A DNA stretch of 64,000 bases from Starkeya sp. ORNL1. Lineage in GTDB: Bacteria > Pseudomonadota > Alphaproteobacteria > Rhizobiales > Xanthobacteraceae. Where the stretch lies: positions 6,147,001 to 6,211,000 of the forward strand of contig NZ_CP048834.1 in the NCBI RefSeq assembly GCF_012971745.1, given 5' to 3'. The notes beneath the pieces are model-generated. The model was not told the DNA's origin. It searched no databases and saw only the letters and a list, made by a program, of their open reading frames with translations. A program made the position numbers and the translations under genes. This document shows, in pieces, positions 17,703 to 26,785 of the stretch (positions are counted from its first letter, which is position 1; each line of letters opens with the position of its first letter).

Positions 17703-19045
17703 AGCGCAAATTCATTCCGGCCGGCCGCACCGCGGCTCTCGCGGTGCTGTGCTGCTCGACACTGGCGATCGCCGCCTATGCGGCTGACCGGTTCGATCCC
17801 CAGACCCAGATCGGGCCGAACCCGGTCCTGCCCGAGCCTCACCAGTATCTTTTCCCGCCGATGCACCTCGCCGAGGTGATCGGCTGGAAAGAGGGCGAGG
17901 CGCCAACCGTCCCGGCTGGCTTCAAGATCGAGGCGCTTGCCACTGGCCTCCAGCATCCGCGCTCGCTGTATGTGCTGCCCAACGGCGACGTGCTGGTGGT
18001 GGAATCCAAGGCGCCCCCCGCTGCTGCGGTGAAACGGCCCAAGGACATCGTGATGGGCTGGGTCGAAACCTGGGTGACGTCGGGCGGCGACACCGGGGCC
18101 AGCAACCGCATCACCCTCCTGCGCGACGCCGACGGCGACGGCAAGCCGGAGACCCGCTCGGTGTTCCTCGACCATCTCAATTCGCCGTTCGGCGTCTCGC
18201 TGGTCGGTGGCGATCTCTATGTCGCCAACACCGATGCCATCGTGCGCTATCCGTACAAGGACGGCGACACCAAGATCACTCAGCCAGGCACCACGCTTAC
18301 CGAGCTGCCGGGCGGGCCGATCGACCATCACTGGACAAAGAGCCTGGTCGCCAGCCGCGACGGCAAGCTGCTCTATGCCGGCGTCGGTTCCAACAGCAAC
18401 ATCACCGAGAACGGCATCGAGGCCGAGAAGAACCGCGCCGCGATCCTCGAGGTCGACCGTGCCACCGGGCGCTGGCGCGTCTTCGCGAGCGGTCTGCGCA
18501 ATCCCAACGGGCTGAGTTGGGAGCCGCAGACCGGTGCGCTGTGGGCGGTGATCAATGAGCGCGACGAACTCGGCCCCGACCTGGTGCCGGACTACATGAC
18601 CTCGGTGAAGGACGGCGCCTTCTACGGCTGGCCCTACAGCTATTATGGCCAGCATGTCGATCCGCGGGTGCAGCCGCAGCGGCCCGACCTCGTCGAGAAA
18701 GCGATCGCGCCGGACTATGCGCTGAGCTCACATGTCGCCCCGCTCGGGCTTGCCTTCAACACAGCCGACGCGATGCCTGAGAAATATCGCGGCGGCGCCT
18801 TCGTCGGCGAGCACGGCAGCTGGGACCGTGACCAGTTCAACGGCTACAAGGTGGTGTTCGTGCCGTTCAAGGACGGACGCCCCAGCGGCAAGGCCGAGGA
18901 CTTCGTGACCGGCTTCCTCGATGCCGATGGCAAGGCGCGCGGGCGCCCGGTTGGCGTCGCGATGGACAAGAGCGGCGCTCTTCTGATCGCTGACGATGTC
19001 GGCAACACCGTCTGGCGAGTGACGGCCAGCGGCTCGTCGTCCTGA
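17699..19045 (+). CDS. Sorbosone dehydrogenase-family (PQQ-type) beta-propeller protein
   Basis: 448 aa. Signal peptide (MKRKFIPAGRTAALAVLCCSTLAIAAYA), then a six-bladed propeller of the soluble glucose/L-sorbosone dehydrogenase type: GLQHPRSLYVLPNGDVLVVES, SPFGVSLVGGDLYVANTD, ASGLRNPNGLSWEPQTG, GEHGSWDRDQFNGYKVVFVPF, GRPVGVAMDKSGALLIADD. Members oxidise aldoses or aldehydes in the periplasm using PQQ. Only the start overlapping the DUF2231 stop by 4 bp gives a proper signal peptide; the frame is open 186 codons further upstream inside the neighbour. No PQQ synthesis genes are in the window, so the cofactor may come from elsewhere in the genome. Confidence 0.85.
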   Translation: MKRKFIPAGRTAALAVLCCSTLAIAAYAADRFDPQTQIGPNPVLPEPHQYLFPPMHLAEVIGWKEGEAPTVPAGFKIEALATGLQHPRSLYVLPNGDVLVVESKAPPAAAVKRPKDIVMGWVETWVTSGGDTGASNRITLLRDADGDGKPETRSVFLDHLNSPFGVSLVGGDLYVANTDAIVRYPYKDGDTKITQPGTTLTELPGGPIDHHWTKSLVASRDGKLLYAGVGSNSNITENGIEAEKNRAAILEVDRATGRWRVFASGLRNPNGLSWEPQTGALWAVINERDELGPDLVPDYMTSVKDGAFYGWPYSYYGQHVDPRVQPQRPDLVEKAIAPDYALSSHVAPLGLAFNTADAMPEKYRGGAFVGEHGSWDRDQFNGYKVVFVPFKDGRPSGKAEDFVTGFLDADGKARGRPVGVAMDKSGALLIADDVGNTVWRVTASGSSS

Positions 19046-19122
19046 TCCAGAAGACTCGCAGCGCAGCGTAGATGCGCACAGTGCCTCGCCATCGCCGCAT
19101 GGGCGTGCGATCCGCAGGGCAT

Positions 19123-19264
19123 GGCGGCAATGAGATGGCGATGAGCCCGCGCTCGCTGCACGCCTTTGGCGAACTCTACCGCAATGGCGGGCAGGCGTCT
19201 GATGGCCGGCAACTGGTGCCGGCCTCGTGGATTTCCCGCTCGTGGGAAGCAAGGACAAATTCGC
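19123..19264 (+). pseudogene. Fragment of a serine hydrolase (class C beta-lactamase family)
   Basis: The translated segment GGNEMAMSPRSLHAFGELYR continuing through NGGQASDGRQLVPASWI to SWEARTNS matches the conserved C-terminal half of beta-lactamase/AmpC-like serine hydrolases (GGN-MA-SPRDL-FGELYRNGG--GRQ-VP--W). Neither the Ser-x-x-Lys/Tyr-x-Asn region before it nor the remainder after it is present in any frame: only ~80 bp separate it from the preceding stop. It is therefore a decayed remnant, probably left by a deletion. Confidence 0.6.
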
Positions 19265-19391
19265 GCCCGGCCGTCTCGTCGCGGCGCTCGATGCGGGGTG
19301 ACGCTTTCGGCAACCCAGGTATTTTTCGGGTAGTCGAAAGGCTATCATCCAATCGGCGGTTCGGATCATTGCCGCGAGTTGGAGCAGACTA

Positions 19392-19640
19392 TTGCCTGCT
19401 TGCCCCCTCACTTCGAGAAAACGTTCCGTGTGGACCTCCGGTCGACGCATCGGCCTGACGATCGAGGACGAGTTCTGGGGAGCGTTGAAGGAGATTTCCG
19501 CGATCGAGGGAAGGTCGATCGCCGCGCAGATTGCCGAGATTGACTACAATCGGGGTGACTCGAATCTCTCTTCAGCCATCCGAACATTCATCCTCGCCCA
19601 CTATCGCAAGCGCTCGGGCGATGCTGGGACGAACGGCTGA
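19392..19640 (+). CDS. Ribbon-helix-helix domain protein
   Basis: 82 aa. The core RRIGLTIEDEFWGALKEISAIEGRSIAAQIAEID and DSNLSSAIRTFILAHYR fit the RHH_4 family common in alphaproteobacteria (a beta strand followed by two helices, as in Arc/MetJ DNA-binding proteins). A small DNA-binding regulator is likely; target unknown. The start is uncertain: TTG 19392 gives the longest frame, and an in-frame GTG near 19428 would keep the whole domain. Lies between the beta-lactamase remnant and the convergent mrp operon. Confidence 0.65.
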   Translation: MPACPLTSRKRSVWTSGRRIGLTIEDEFWGALKEISAIEGRSIAAQIAEIDYNRGDSNLSSAIRTFILAHYRKRSGDAGTNG

Positions 19641-19657
19641 TTGGTAGCCCTCGACAC

Positions 19658-20074
19658 TCAGATCTCGCGTGTTCCGGCAATGTCGTCGGCATGGTTCTGG
19701 CCGGCGCGGCTGCTGGCGATTGTGGTCGGCGGGGGAGAATTCGGCGGAGGCGCCCCGCCTTCCAGCTTGTCGCGGTATAGCGTGGCCCTCGCAAGCATCA
19801 TCAGCGTGACGGGTGTGGTGAGCGTCACGAAGATCGCAATCAGGATCTCGTGCACGGACGGCCTGCCCTTGAGCACGGTGAAGCATATCATCGAGCCGAC
19901 GAGGATGAATCCGGTGCCGAGGGTGGCGCCCAGCGTCGGCGCGTGGGCGCGTTCATAGAAGCTGCGCAACCGCAGCAACCCGAAGGAGCCGATCAGGGTG
20001 ATCAGCGCTCCCGCTACCACGAGAGCGGCTACCAGCAGTGCGGCCCAGGTCGGCAATGTGGACGCACCGTTCAT
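19658..20074 (-). CDS. mrpG: Mrp/Pha cation:proton antiporter subunit G
   Basis: 138 aa. Three membrane helices in the N-terminal ~105 residues (WAALLVAALVVAGALITLIGS; TLGTGFILVGSMICF; EILIAIFVTLTTPVTLMMLARA) with the RSFYERAHAPTLGATLG motif diagnostic of MnhG/PhaG. The hydrophilic tail after YRDKLEGG is Pro/Ser-rich. Last gene of the six-gene operon; its start overlaps the mrpF stop (ATGA). It is needed for assembly of the multi-subunit Na+ or K+/H+ antiporter in the inner membrane. Confidence 0.9.
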   Translation of the reverse strand: MNGASTLPTWAALLVAALVVAGALITLIGSFGLLRLRSFYERAHAPTLGATLGTGFILVGSMICFTVLKGRPSVHEILIAIFVTLTTPVTLMMLARATLYRDKLEGGAPPPNSPPPTTIASSRAGQNHADDIAGTREI

Positions 20075-20364
20075 TCGATGACCTCACCTCGCATGAGGAA
20101 TTTGGCGAACGCCACGGTGCCGACGAAGCCGAGCATTCCGATGATAAGCGCCGCCTCGAAATAAAGCGTGGTACCGCTGCGTATGCCGAGCACCACGAGC
20201 AGCAGCATCGCGTTCACATAGAAGGTGTCGAGGCCAAGGATGCGGTCTTGCGCCCGCGGCCCACGCACCAGCCGGTATGCTGCGATCGCCATTGCCGCGG
20301 CCAGCAGCACCTGCGCCAAGACCAGCGCGCCGTCGAGGATCTGTGCAGCCATGGTTGCGCTCAT
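20071..20364 (-). CDS. mrpF: Mrp/Pha cation:proton antiporter subunit F
   Basis: 97 aa, three membrane helices. Contains the MnhF/PhaF signature RLVRGPRAQDRILGLDTFYVN followed by LLLVVLGIRSG. In the operon between mrpE and mrpG, overlapping both by 4 bp. Length is normal for the family. Confidence 0.92.
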   Translation of the reverse strand: MSATMAAQILDGALVLAQVLLAAAMAIAAYRLVRGPRAQDRILGLDTFYVNAMLLLVVLGIRSGTTLYFEAALIIGMLGFVGTVAFAKFLMRGEVIE

Positions 20365-20849
20365 TCGAATATCTCGATCAGCAGTCGCTCATAGCGGTCC
20401 TTGATGAGACGGACCCACTCCTCCTCGTCAACGAGGTCCAGCACATGCAGCAGCAACTCGCGGCGCGCCGAGTCGTAGTTCATCCATAGCGTGCCTGGTG
20501 TGGCGGTGAGGACAATGCTCAGCACCGTGAGGCCGTAGTGGTTGGTGAGGTCGAGCGGGACGGTCATGAAACCGGAGCGCCGGTTCGGCGGGGCCAGCCC
20601 GAGGATGATGCGGCCGACGGCGATGTTGGAGCGCACGACATCCACTGCGACGCGCCCGGCGAGCCGGATCACCGCGCCCGGGCTGCGCACCCGCGCCGGC
20701 TCCGGACCGAGCGCCGCCATCGCCCAGCAGGCGCCGAAAGCGATAAGCGCGCCGAATATCAGCTGGCCGGGCGAGACGCTCTGGTTCAGCAGCAGCCACA
20801 TCGCCCATAGCGCGAGGAACAGGAGAGGGTAGGGCAGCACCCGCTTCAT
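20361..20849 (-). CDS. mrpE: Mrp/Pha cation:proton antiporter subunit E
   Basis: 162 aa. Two hydrophobic helices near the N-terminus (YPLLFLALWAMWLLLNQSV and GQLIFGALIAFGACWAMAALG) followed by the cytoplasmic MnhE domain (VVRSNIAVGRIILG, LTVLSIVLTATPGTLWMNYD). The start is the ATG at 20849, overlapping the mrpD stop; the frame is open further upstream within mrpD but is not family-like there. Confidence 0.92.
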   Translation of the reverse strand: MKRVLPYPLLFLALWAMWLLLNQSVSPGQLIFGALIAFGACWAMAALGPEPARVRSPGAVIRLAGRVAVDVVRSNIAVGRIILGLAPPNRRSGFMTVPLDLTNHYGLTVLSIVLTATPGTLWMNYDSARRELLLHVLDLVDEEEWVRLIKDRYERLLIEIFE

Positions 20850-22474
20850 GGCGCCGCCCTTTCCACCGGCAGCGGTGAAGTCGCCAGCACGTCGCGGGCA
20901 TATTCCCGAGGCCAGTACAGCACTTGAGCCGTTACTTCCATGTAGCGCATTGCCGGTCCGCCGAAGACGGTGAGACCAACGCTGAGCAGCAGCAGCACCA
21001 GCATCGGCCCGACTTCGACCAGACGCACCCTCGGGATCGTGCTTTCCAGTGGTGCCCACAGCACGCGGATGCCGGTACGGGTCATGGCTATCAGTGCCGC
21101 CAGCCCGGACAGCATGAGCAGCACCACGAGCGCCCAATGAGAGGGTGGCACGCCGCCGGCCTCATTGAGCAGCGCGGAGAGCATGGCGAACTTGGCGATG
21201 AAACCGGAGAGCGGTGGCAGGCCGGCGAACAGCACGGTGCAGGCAACGAAGGCGCCGCCCAGCACTGCGACGGTGGCGGGGATGGCGACGCCGACCTCCT
21301 CGTCCTGGTCCTCGACGTCCTCTTCCGGGTCGCCGAAGATTTCCATCGTCACCGCCAGCACGTCGGCGCCGGCGTCGCGGCCGCGTTCGATCAATTCGAT
21401 GAGCAGGAAGAAGGCGGAGATGGAGAGCGTCGAACTGACCAGATAATAGAGCGCGCCCGAGATCACGGCGCTGTTGCCGGTGCCGATGGCGGCGAGCAGC
21501 GTGCCCGAGGAGACCAGCACATAGTAGCCGGCAAGTCGCGGCATGGACTGCGAGGCGAGCACGCCGATGCCGCCGAAGGCGATGGTGACGAGTCCGCCAT
21601 AGAACAGCCAGTCGCCGCCGAATCCCGCCGTCGCGCCAGTGCCCTCGCCGAAGAACAGCAGGAACAGCCGCAGGATCACATAGATGCCGACCTTGCTCAT
21701 GATCGCGAACAGCGCGGCGATCGGCGCGCAGGCGGCGGCATAGGTGGTCGGCAGCCAGAAGCTCAGCGGCCACATGCCGGCCTTGATCAGGAAGGCGACG
21801 CCGAGGATTGCGGCGCCGGCCTCGAGCAGGATGCGATTCTCGGGCGGCACGGAAGGAATGAGCCGCGCGAGATCGGCCATGTTGAGCGTGCCGGTGACGG
21901 CGTAGATCAGCGACACGCCGACCAGAAACAGCGAGGAGGCGACGAGATTGATCGGGATATAGTGCAGGCTCGCGCGCAGCCGCACCGTACCCGAGCCGTG
22001 CAGCACCAGCGCGTAGGAGGCGGCGAGCAGCACCTCGAAGAACACGAACAGATTGAACAGGTCGCCGGTGAGAAACGCACCATTGAGACCGGCGAGCTGC
22101 ATCAGGAACAGCGTGTGGAAACGCGGCCCCATCTTGTGCCAGCGCGCCAGCGCGAACAGCAGGCAGGCAACGCCGAGAATGGCGTTGAGCACCAGCATCA
22201 GTACCGAGAGCCGGTCGGCGACGAGGACGATGCCGAACGGCGCCGGCCAATTGCCCAGCGGATAGACGAGGACGATGCTGTCGCCGTCGGGCGCCGGCAT
22301 CATCACCCGCGCCATGAGGGCGATGGCGATGCCGAGCAGGACGATCGTCGTCACGACGCTCGCCGCGGCCTTGAGCTCGCGGCGGCCCTCGTCGAGCAGC
22401 AGCAGCAGCGCGCCGACCACGATGGGCAGCAGGATCGGCAGTGATATGAGGTGGTCGATCGCGGGCATGGTCAT
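20846..22474 (-). CDS. mrpD: Mrp/Pha antiporter subunit D (NuoN/NuoM-like)
   Basis: 542 aa, about 14 membrane helices, of the proton-conducting antiporter/complex I subunit family. Motifs include FFEVLLAASYALVLHG (the conserved Glu of TM5), LIKAGMWPLSFWLPTTYA (conserved Lys/Trp region) and GLPPLSGFIAKFAML. With MrpA it forms the ion path. An acidic insertion (DPEEDVEDQDEEVG) sits in a loop at ~385-400. Overlaps mrpC and mrpE by 4 bp each. Confidence 0.93.
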   Translation of the reverse strand: MTMPAIDHLISLPILLPIVVGALLLLLDEGRRELKAAASVVTTIVLLGIAIALMARVMMPAPDGDSIVLVYPLGNWPAPFGIVLVADRLSVLMLVLNAILGVACLLFALARWHKMGPRFHTLFLMQLAGLNGAFLTGDLFNLFVFFEVLLAASYALVLHGSGTVRLRASLHYIPINLVASSLFLVGVSLIYAVTGTLNMADLARLIPSVPPENRILLEAGAAILGVAFLIKAGMWPLSFWLPTTYAAACAPIAALFAIMSKVGIYVILRLFLLFFGEGTGATAGFGGDWLFYGGLVTIAFGGIGVLASQSMPRLAGYYVLVSSGTLLAAIGTGNSAVISGALYYLVSSTLSISAFFLLIELIERGRDAGADVLAVTMEIFGDPEEDVEDQDEEVGVAIPATVAVLGGAFVACTVLFAGLPPLSGFIAKFAMLSALLNEAGGVPPSHWALVVLLMLSGLAALIAMTRTGIRVLWAPLESTIPRVRLVEVGPMLVLLLLSVGLTVFGGPAMRYMEVTAQVLYWPREYARDVLATSPLPVERAAP

Positions 22475-22809
22475 TGTTCCCGCCCGTCGACATGGTCGGT
22501 GCCGGTGAGGCCGCGCGCTGCCAGTAGCACCACCAGGAACAACGCCGTCATCGCGAAGCCGATGACGATCGCGGTCAGCACCAGCGCCTGCGGCAGCGGA
22601 TCGGTGAAGTTAGCGGGATTGCCTACTTCGCCCGGCTGGAGGATCGGCGGTGCGCCGACGCGCAAGCGGCCCATGGCGAAGATGAAGAGATTGACGGCAT
22701 AGGAGATCAAGGCGAGGCCGATGATGACCTGGTAGGTGCGCGGGCGCAGCAGCAGCCACACGCCAGACCCCGCGAAGATGCCGATGCCGATGGCGAGGAT
22801 CAGTTCCAT
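22471..22809 (-). CDS. mrpC: Mrp/Pha antiporter subunit C (NuoK-like)
   Basis: 112 aa, three membrane helices with the MnhC/NuoK motifs GVWLLLRPRTYQVIIGLALISYAVN and DPLPQALVLTAIVIGFAMTA. Start ATG at 22809 shares one base with the stop of the upstream mrpA gene (TGATG), so translation is coupled. Confidence 0.93.
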   Translation of the reverse strand: MELILAIGIGIFAGSGVWLLLRPRTYQVIIGLALISYAVNLFIFAMGRLRVGAPPILQPGEVGNPANFTDPLPQALVLTAIVIGFAMTALFLVVLLAARGLTGTDHVDGREQ

Positions 22810-25766
22810 CAGGCTTCTCCCGTCACGGCTTCCGCCGGCGCCGCGGCTTCCGTCTCCGCCTCGGCCCTGGCGAGGGTGCGGGACAGGCGCGGTGTGCGCA
22901 GTGACTGGTGGGCGAGTGCGACGAGGATCAGCACGGTCGCGCCGACCACCAGGGCGAAGACGCCGAGATCGAACAGCAAGGCACTCGCCATCGGAATCTT
23001 GCCGATGACCGGAACGTCGAGATAGCGCGCTTCCGAGGTCAGGAACGGATAGCCGAAGAGCCACGAGCCAGCGCCCGTGGCGATCGAGGTGAGAAGTCCA
23101 ACGCCCATCCAGCGCAGTGGCAGCACGCGCAATCGGTCTTCCACCCAGCGCGTGCCGCTCGCCATGTACTGCACGATGAAAGTGATGGAGAGCGTGATGC
23201 CCGCGGCGAAGCCGCCGCCGGGCAGATCGTGGCCGCGCATGAAGAGATAGATCGCGAGCACGCCGATCACCGGGAACATCCACTGCATGATGATGCGCGG
23301 GATGAAGAGATAATCGGACAGCGTGTCGCCGACCTGACGATCCGGTGCGGCGTCGTCGAGCGCATTCTGGATCCGCTGCTGTTCCGGGCTCTGCGTGGCC
23401 TCAGTCGCCGGGCGGAAGCGTCGCAGCAGCGCGAACACGGTGAGCGCGACGATGCACAGCACCGCGATCTCGCCCTGGGTGTCGAAGCCGCGGAAGTCCA
23501 CCAGGATCACATTGACGATGTTGGTGCCGCCGCCCTCCGTATAGGCGCGCTCGACGAAGTAGCGCGAGACGCTTTCCGGCAGCGGGCGCGTCATCACCGC
23601 ATAGGAGATCGCGGTGAGCCCGGCTCCGACCAGCACGGCGAAGGCGAGATCGAGATAGCGGCGCAGGCGGGCGTTGAGGTCGGGTCCCCCGGGCTTCTCC
23701 GGCTCCAGGCGCTGCGGCAGCCAGCGCAGGCCGAGCAGGATCAGCACGGTCGTCACGATCTCGACGAGCAACTGCGTCACCGCAAGGTCCGGTGCCGACA
23801 ACCAGACGAAGGTGATGCAGGTGACGAGGCCGGCCACGCCGACGAAGATCAGCGCCGCGAGGCGGTGGTACTTCGCTTTGTAGGCGGCGGCGAGCGCGCA
23901 GCCTCCGCCGATCGCCCAGACCAGCGCGAAGGCCGGGTCGATCGACGTCCACGGGACGCTGCCGACGCCCGGCCAGCCATTAAAGTAGAAGGGCAGGAAT
24001 GCGGCGACGATCGTAGTGGCAAGCAGGATGCGCAGTTGCGGTTGCAGTCGGCGCGTCCCGAGCCAACGCTCCAGCGCCCTGGCCCAACTCCAGGATACTG
24101 TGACCAGTACATCGTCGAAGATGCGCTGGCCCTTGATACGGCGCAGCAGCGGCGGGCCCTCGATGCCGCTGTCGAGATAGCCGCGCAGGAACAGATAGAG
24201 CGCGATGCCGCCGAGAACAGCGACAATGCTCATCGCCAATGCGAGTGTGAAGCCGTGCCAGACGGCGAGGCTGTAATAGGGCAGGTCGGGACCGATCACC
24301 GCCATCGCGGCGGTAGCCAATACCGGGCCGATGGTCAGGCCCGGTACAATGCCGACCACGACGCAGATCAGCACCAGCACCTCGATGGGGAAGCGCATCC
24401 ATTGCGCCGGCTCGTGCGGCGTGCGCGGCAGGCCGACCGGCGGCGGGCCGAAGAAGGCGCCGAGGATGAAACGCAGCGAATAGGCGACGCTGAAGATGGC
24501 GGCCAGCGTCGCAAAATAGGGTAGGGAATCGTCGAGCAGCGACCCCGTATGGTCTGCGATCGCCTCGGCGAAGAACATCTCCTTGGACAGGAAGCCGTTG
24601 AGCAGCGGCACCCCCGCCATCGCTGCCGCCGCCACCATGGCGAGCCGGGCGGTTACCGGCATATAGGGATAGAGCCCGCTCAGCTTGCGCAGGTCGCGCG
24701 TGCCGGTCTCGTGGTCGATGATGCCCGCCGCCATGAAAAGCGAGGCCTTGAAGGTGGCGTGATTGATGGTGTGGAAGATCGCCGCCACCGCCGCCAACGG
24801 GCTGCCAAGGCCCAGCAGCAGCGTGATCAGGCCGAGATGGCTGATGGTTGAGTAGGCCAGCAGGCCCTTCATGTCCTGCTGGAAGATCGCGGAATAGGCG
24901 CCGAACACCAGGGTGGCGAGCCCCACGGGCACCACCGTGTAGAACCACGCATCGGTGCCGGCCATGACAGGCCAAAGCCGGGTCAGCAGGAAGATGCCGG
25001 CCTTCACCATCGTCGCGGAATGCAGATAGGCGGAGACCGGCGTCGGCGCCGCCATCGCGTGCGGCAGCCAGAAATGGAAGGGGAACTGCGCGCTCTTGGT
25101 GAAGGCGCCGATGAGGATCAGCACCAGTGCCGGCACATAGAGCGAATGGAAGCGGATCAGGTCGCCGGAGGCCAGCACGATGTCGAGGTCATAGCTGCCG
25201 ACGATGCGCCCGATCAGCAGCACACCCACGAACAGACAGAGGCCCCCGGTCCCGGTGACGGTCAGCGCCATGCGCGCGCCCTCGCGCGCCGCGGGGTTCT
25301 GGTGCCAGTAGCCGATCAGCAGGAACGAGAAGAGGCTGGTCAGCTCCCAGAAAAATACCAGCTGCACGAGATTGCCGGACAGCACCACGCCGAGCATCGA
25401 GCCCATGAAGGCGAGCAGGAACGAGAAGAAGCGCGGGACCGGGTCTTCCTCGGACATATAGTAGCGCGCATAGAGCGCGACGAGCGCGCCGATGCCATAG
25501 ATGAGGACGGCGAAAAGCCAGGCCAGGCCATCAAGGCGCAGCGTGAAATCGAGGCCAAGCGTGGGCAGCCAGGTGAGCCCGAAGCGTACGCCGTCGCCCG
25601 CAGCCAGGGGATAGAGAAGCGCGACGATGACGGTGCCGACGACGCCAATGCCGCCGGTCAACAGCGCCGCGGCGTTGCGCGCCTTGGTCGGCAGGAAACC
25701 GGCAGCCAGGCTGCCGGCAAACGGGAGTACCAGGATGAGCAGAAGGGCTTGCGTGCCGGTTGGCAT
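22809..25766 (-). CDS. mrpA: Mrp/Pha antiporter subunit A fused to subunit B
   Basis: 985 aa. Residues ~1-780 are MrpA (NuoL-like, ~20 helices): GALVALYARYYMSEEDPV, FFWELTSLFSFLLIGYWHQN, FPFHFWLPHAMAAPTPVSAYLHSATMVKAG (two segments of one motif), LDLAVTQLLVEIVTTVLILL. From ~810 onward an MnhB domain follows (IPRIIMQWMFPVIGVLAIYLFMRGH, DLPGGGFAAGI). The A-B fusion gives the six-gene 'group 2' Pha arrangement of rhizobia, used for pH and K+/Na+ tolerance. First gene of the operon; divergent from a small XRE regulator 95 bp away. Confidence 0.94.
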   Translation of the reverse strand: MPTGTQALLLILVLPFAGSLAAGFLPTKARNAAALLTGGIGVVGTVIVALLYPLAAGDGVRFGLTWLPTLGLDFTLRLDGLAWLFAVLIYGIGALVALYARYYMSEEDPVPRFFSFLLAFMGSMLGVVLSGNLVQLVFFWELTSLFSFLLIGYWHQNPAAREGARMALTVTGTGGLCLFVGVLLIGRIVGSYDLDIVLASGDLIRFHSLYVPALVLILIGAFTKSAQFPFHFWLPHAMAAPTPVSAYLHSATMVKAGIFLLTRLWPVMAGTDAWFYTVVPVGLATLVFGAYSAIFQQDMKGLLAYSTISHLGLITLLLGLGSPLAAVAAIFHTINHATFKASLFMAAGIIDHETGTRDLRKLSGLYPYMPVTARLAMVAAAAMAGVPLLNGFLSKEMFFAEAIADHTGSLLDDSLPYFATLAAIFSVAYSLRFILGAFFGPPPVGLPRTPHEPAQWMRFPIEVLVLICVVVGIVPGLTIGPVLATAAMAVIGPDLPYYSLAVWHGFTLALAMSIVAVLGGIALYLFLRGYLDSGIEGPPLLRRIKGQRIFDDVLVTVSWSWARALERWLGTRRLQPQLRILLATTIVAAFLPFYFNGWPGVGSVPWTSIDPAFALVWAIGGGCALAAAYKAKYHRLAALIFVGVAGLVTCITFVWLSAPDLAVTQLLVEIVTTVLILLGLRWLPQRLEPEKPGGPDLNARLRRYLDLAFAVLVGAGLTAISYAVMTRPLPESVSRYFVERAYTEGGGTNIVNVILVDFRGFDTQGEIAVLCIVALTVFALLRRFRPATEATQSPEQQRIQNALDDAAPDRQVGDTLSDYLFIPRIIMQWMFPVIGVLAIYLFMRGHDLPGGGFAAGITLSITFIVQYMASGTRWVEDRLRVLPLRWMGVGLLTSIATGAGSWLFGYPFLTSEARYLDVPVIGKIPMASALLFDLGVFALVVGATVLILVALAHQSLRTPRLSRTLARAEAETEAAAPAEAVTGEA

Positions 25767-25861
25767 CTCTGGCTAACGTCTCCCTATGCGTGTCTCGGAC
25801 GTCCATATTGATCGAACTCGCCCATTATGGTTGACTCTGCCGGACGAGAGCAAGGCTGTAT

Positions 25862-26098
25862 GTGATGGTTCTTTCCCCGGGACAGTGCCGTGCAGCGCGA
25901 GGCTTCCTCGATTGGACGCAAGATCAGCTCGCCGCAGCCGCTGGCGTGTCGCGCAGTACGATCCGGGACTTTGAAGCCGGTCGCCACACACTTCAGCGCG
26001 CGACGCAGACGATTCTGGTCAGCACGTTGGAAGGGGCCGGCATTGTGCTGCTTCCCCACGATGGAAGCGGTTGCGGCGTGCGCATGCGCCACGAATAG
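25862..26098 (+). CDS. Small XRE-type helix-turn-helix regulator
   Basis: 78 aa. Helix-turn-helix AARGFLDWTQDQLAAAAGVSRSTIRDFEAG with the usual C-terminal strand GIVLLPHD. Such single-domain proteins bind DNA as dimers. It starts at GTG 25862 or ATG 25865 (adjacent codons). It is divergent from the mrp operon and could act on it, but nothing in the sequence shows that. The 170 bp after it carry no recognisable gene. Confidence 0.75.
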   Translation: MMVLSPGQCRAARGFLDWTQDQLAAAAGVSRSTIRDFEAGRHTLQRATQTILVSTLEGAGIVLLPHDGSGCGVRMRHE

Positions 26099-26268
26099 AC
26101 AGGCTCGGTGAACTGGTTTGGCACCGTGGCAGACGATTCTTTCGTAGGCTCTTTATGTCCCATCCCTTCTCGGTGCCACGACGATCGGCGCAAGAAGGGA
26201 CACGAGGCAATCAGCCGGCGGTCACGGTAGACAGCTTGCGGCACGTATCGCGCGAGAAATGACCGTCG

Positions 26269-26733
26269 TTATGGCCGCCTGAAATCCATGGTCCAGTTCA
26301 CTTCCCAGCTTGTTCCGGCATCGTAGGAAAATGCCTGGCTCCAGCGCGGCGTTGCCGGGTTTCTGGCGTCCCATTCGAAACGCACCTTGATTGGGCGTTC
26401 CCCATCGAGGTCGTCGCCCTCGAATGTGCCCAGGCCTTGGTGAAAGCGGCCGTATACCGGCGGCTGCAGCACCCCGTCCGTCGAGTTGATCCAATAGATG
26501 GCCCAGCGGTTCTGGATCGGATCGTAAACACGCACCGACATCCCCTTGAAGCCGCTCTGGGGAAAGTCGGTCTCATCAATCGAAACACTGCCGCCCATTA
26601 ACAATTGCGCGTGCGTGCGGGTTTCAAACTGGTCCCAGGTATCACTCCCTTTTCCCCGCTCCTGAAGGCGACGGTGTTCAACGATCCATTCGCCTTGGTT
26701 GAATTCGAAGTCTTGAAGCGCGGTCTTGTGCAC
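26269..26733 (-). CDS. DUF1579-like hypothetical protein
   Basis: 154 aa, no signal peptide and no membrane helices. Beta-rich sequence with Trp/Gly repeats: FEFNQGEWIVEHRRL, FETRTHAQLLMGGSVSIDE, VRVYDPIQNRWAIYWINS, ERPIKVRFEWDA, WEVNWTMDF. This resembles lipocalin-like DUF1579-type proteins, whose function is unknown. I place the start at GTG 26733, where GGAG lies 9 bp upstream; a longer in-frame ATG at 26793 would overlap the neighbouring SRAP remnant. Divergent from that remnant with 52 bp between starts. Confidence 0.6.
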   Translation of the reverse strand: MHKTALQDFEFNQGEWIVEHRRLQERGKGSDTWDQFETRTHAQLLMGGSVSIDETDFPQSGFKGMSVRVYDPIQNRWAIYWINSTDGVLQPPVYGRFHQGLGTFEGDDLDGERPIKVRFEWDARNPATPRWSQAFSYDAGTSWEVNWTMDFRRP

Positions 26734-26785
26734 GATGGAATTCTCCGTAGCTTCCGCCCTGTGGGGAGCGTGGCCAGGTTGCGCA

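Noticed and set aside
20924..22444. 506-codon plus-strand frame antisense to mrpD
   Set aside because: Extremely Gln/Asp/Glu/His-rich, the mirror of membrane-helix codons; the minus-strand frame is an unmistakable antiporter subunit.
22908..24524. 538-codon plus-strand frame antisense to mrpA
   Set aside because: Same kind of mirror composition; no motif.
19658..25766. Respiratory complex I (nuo) genes
   Set aside because: NuoL/M/K-like subunits are present, but the accompanying E, F, G subunits and the A-B fusion are diagnostic of the Mrp/Pha antiporter.
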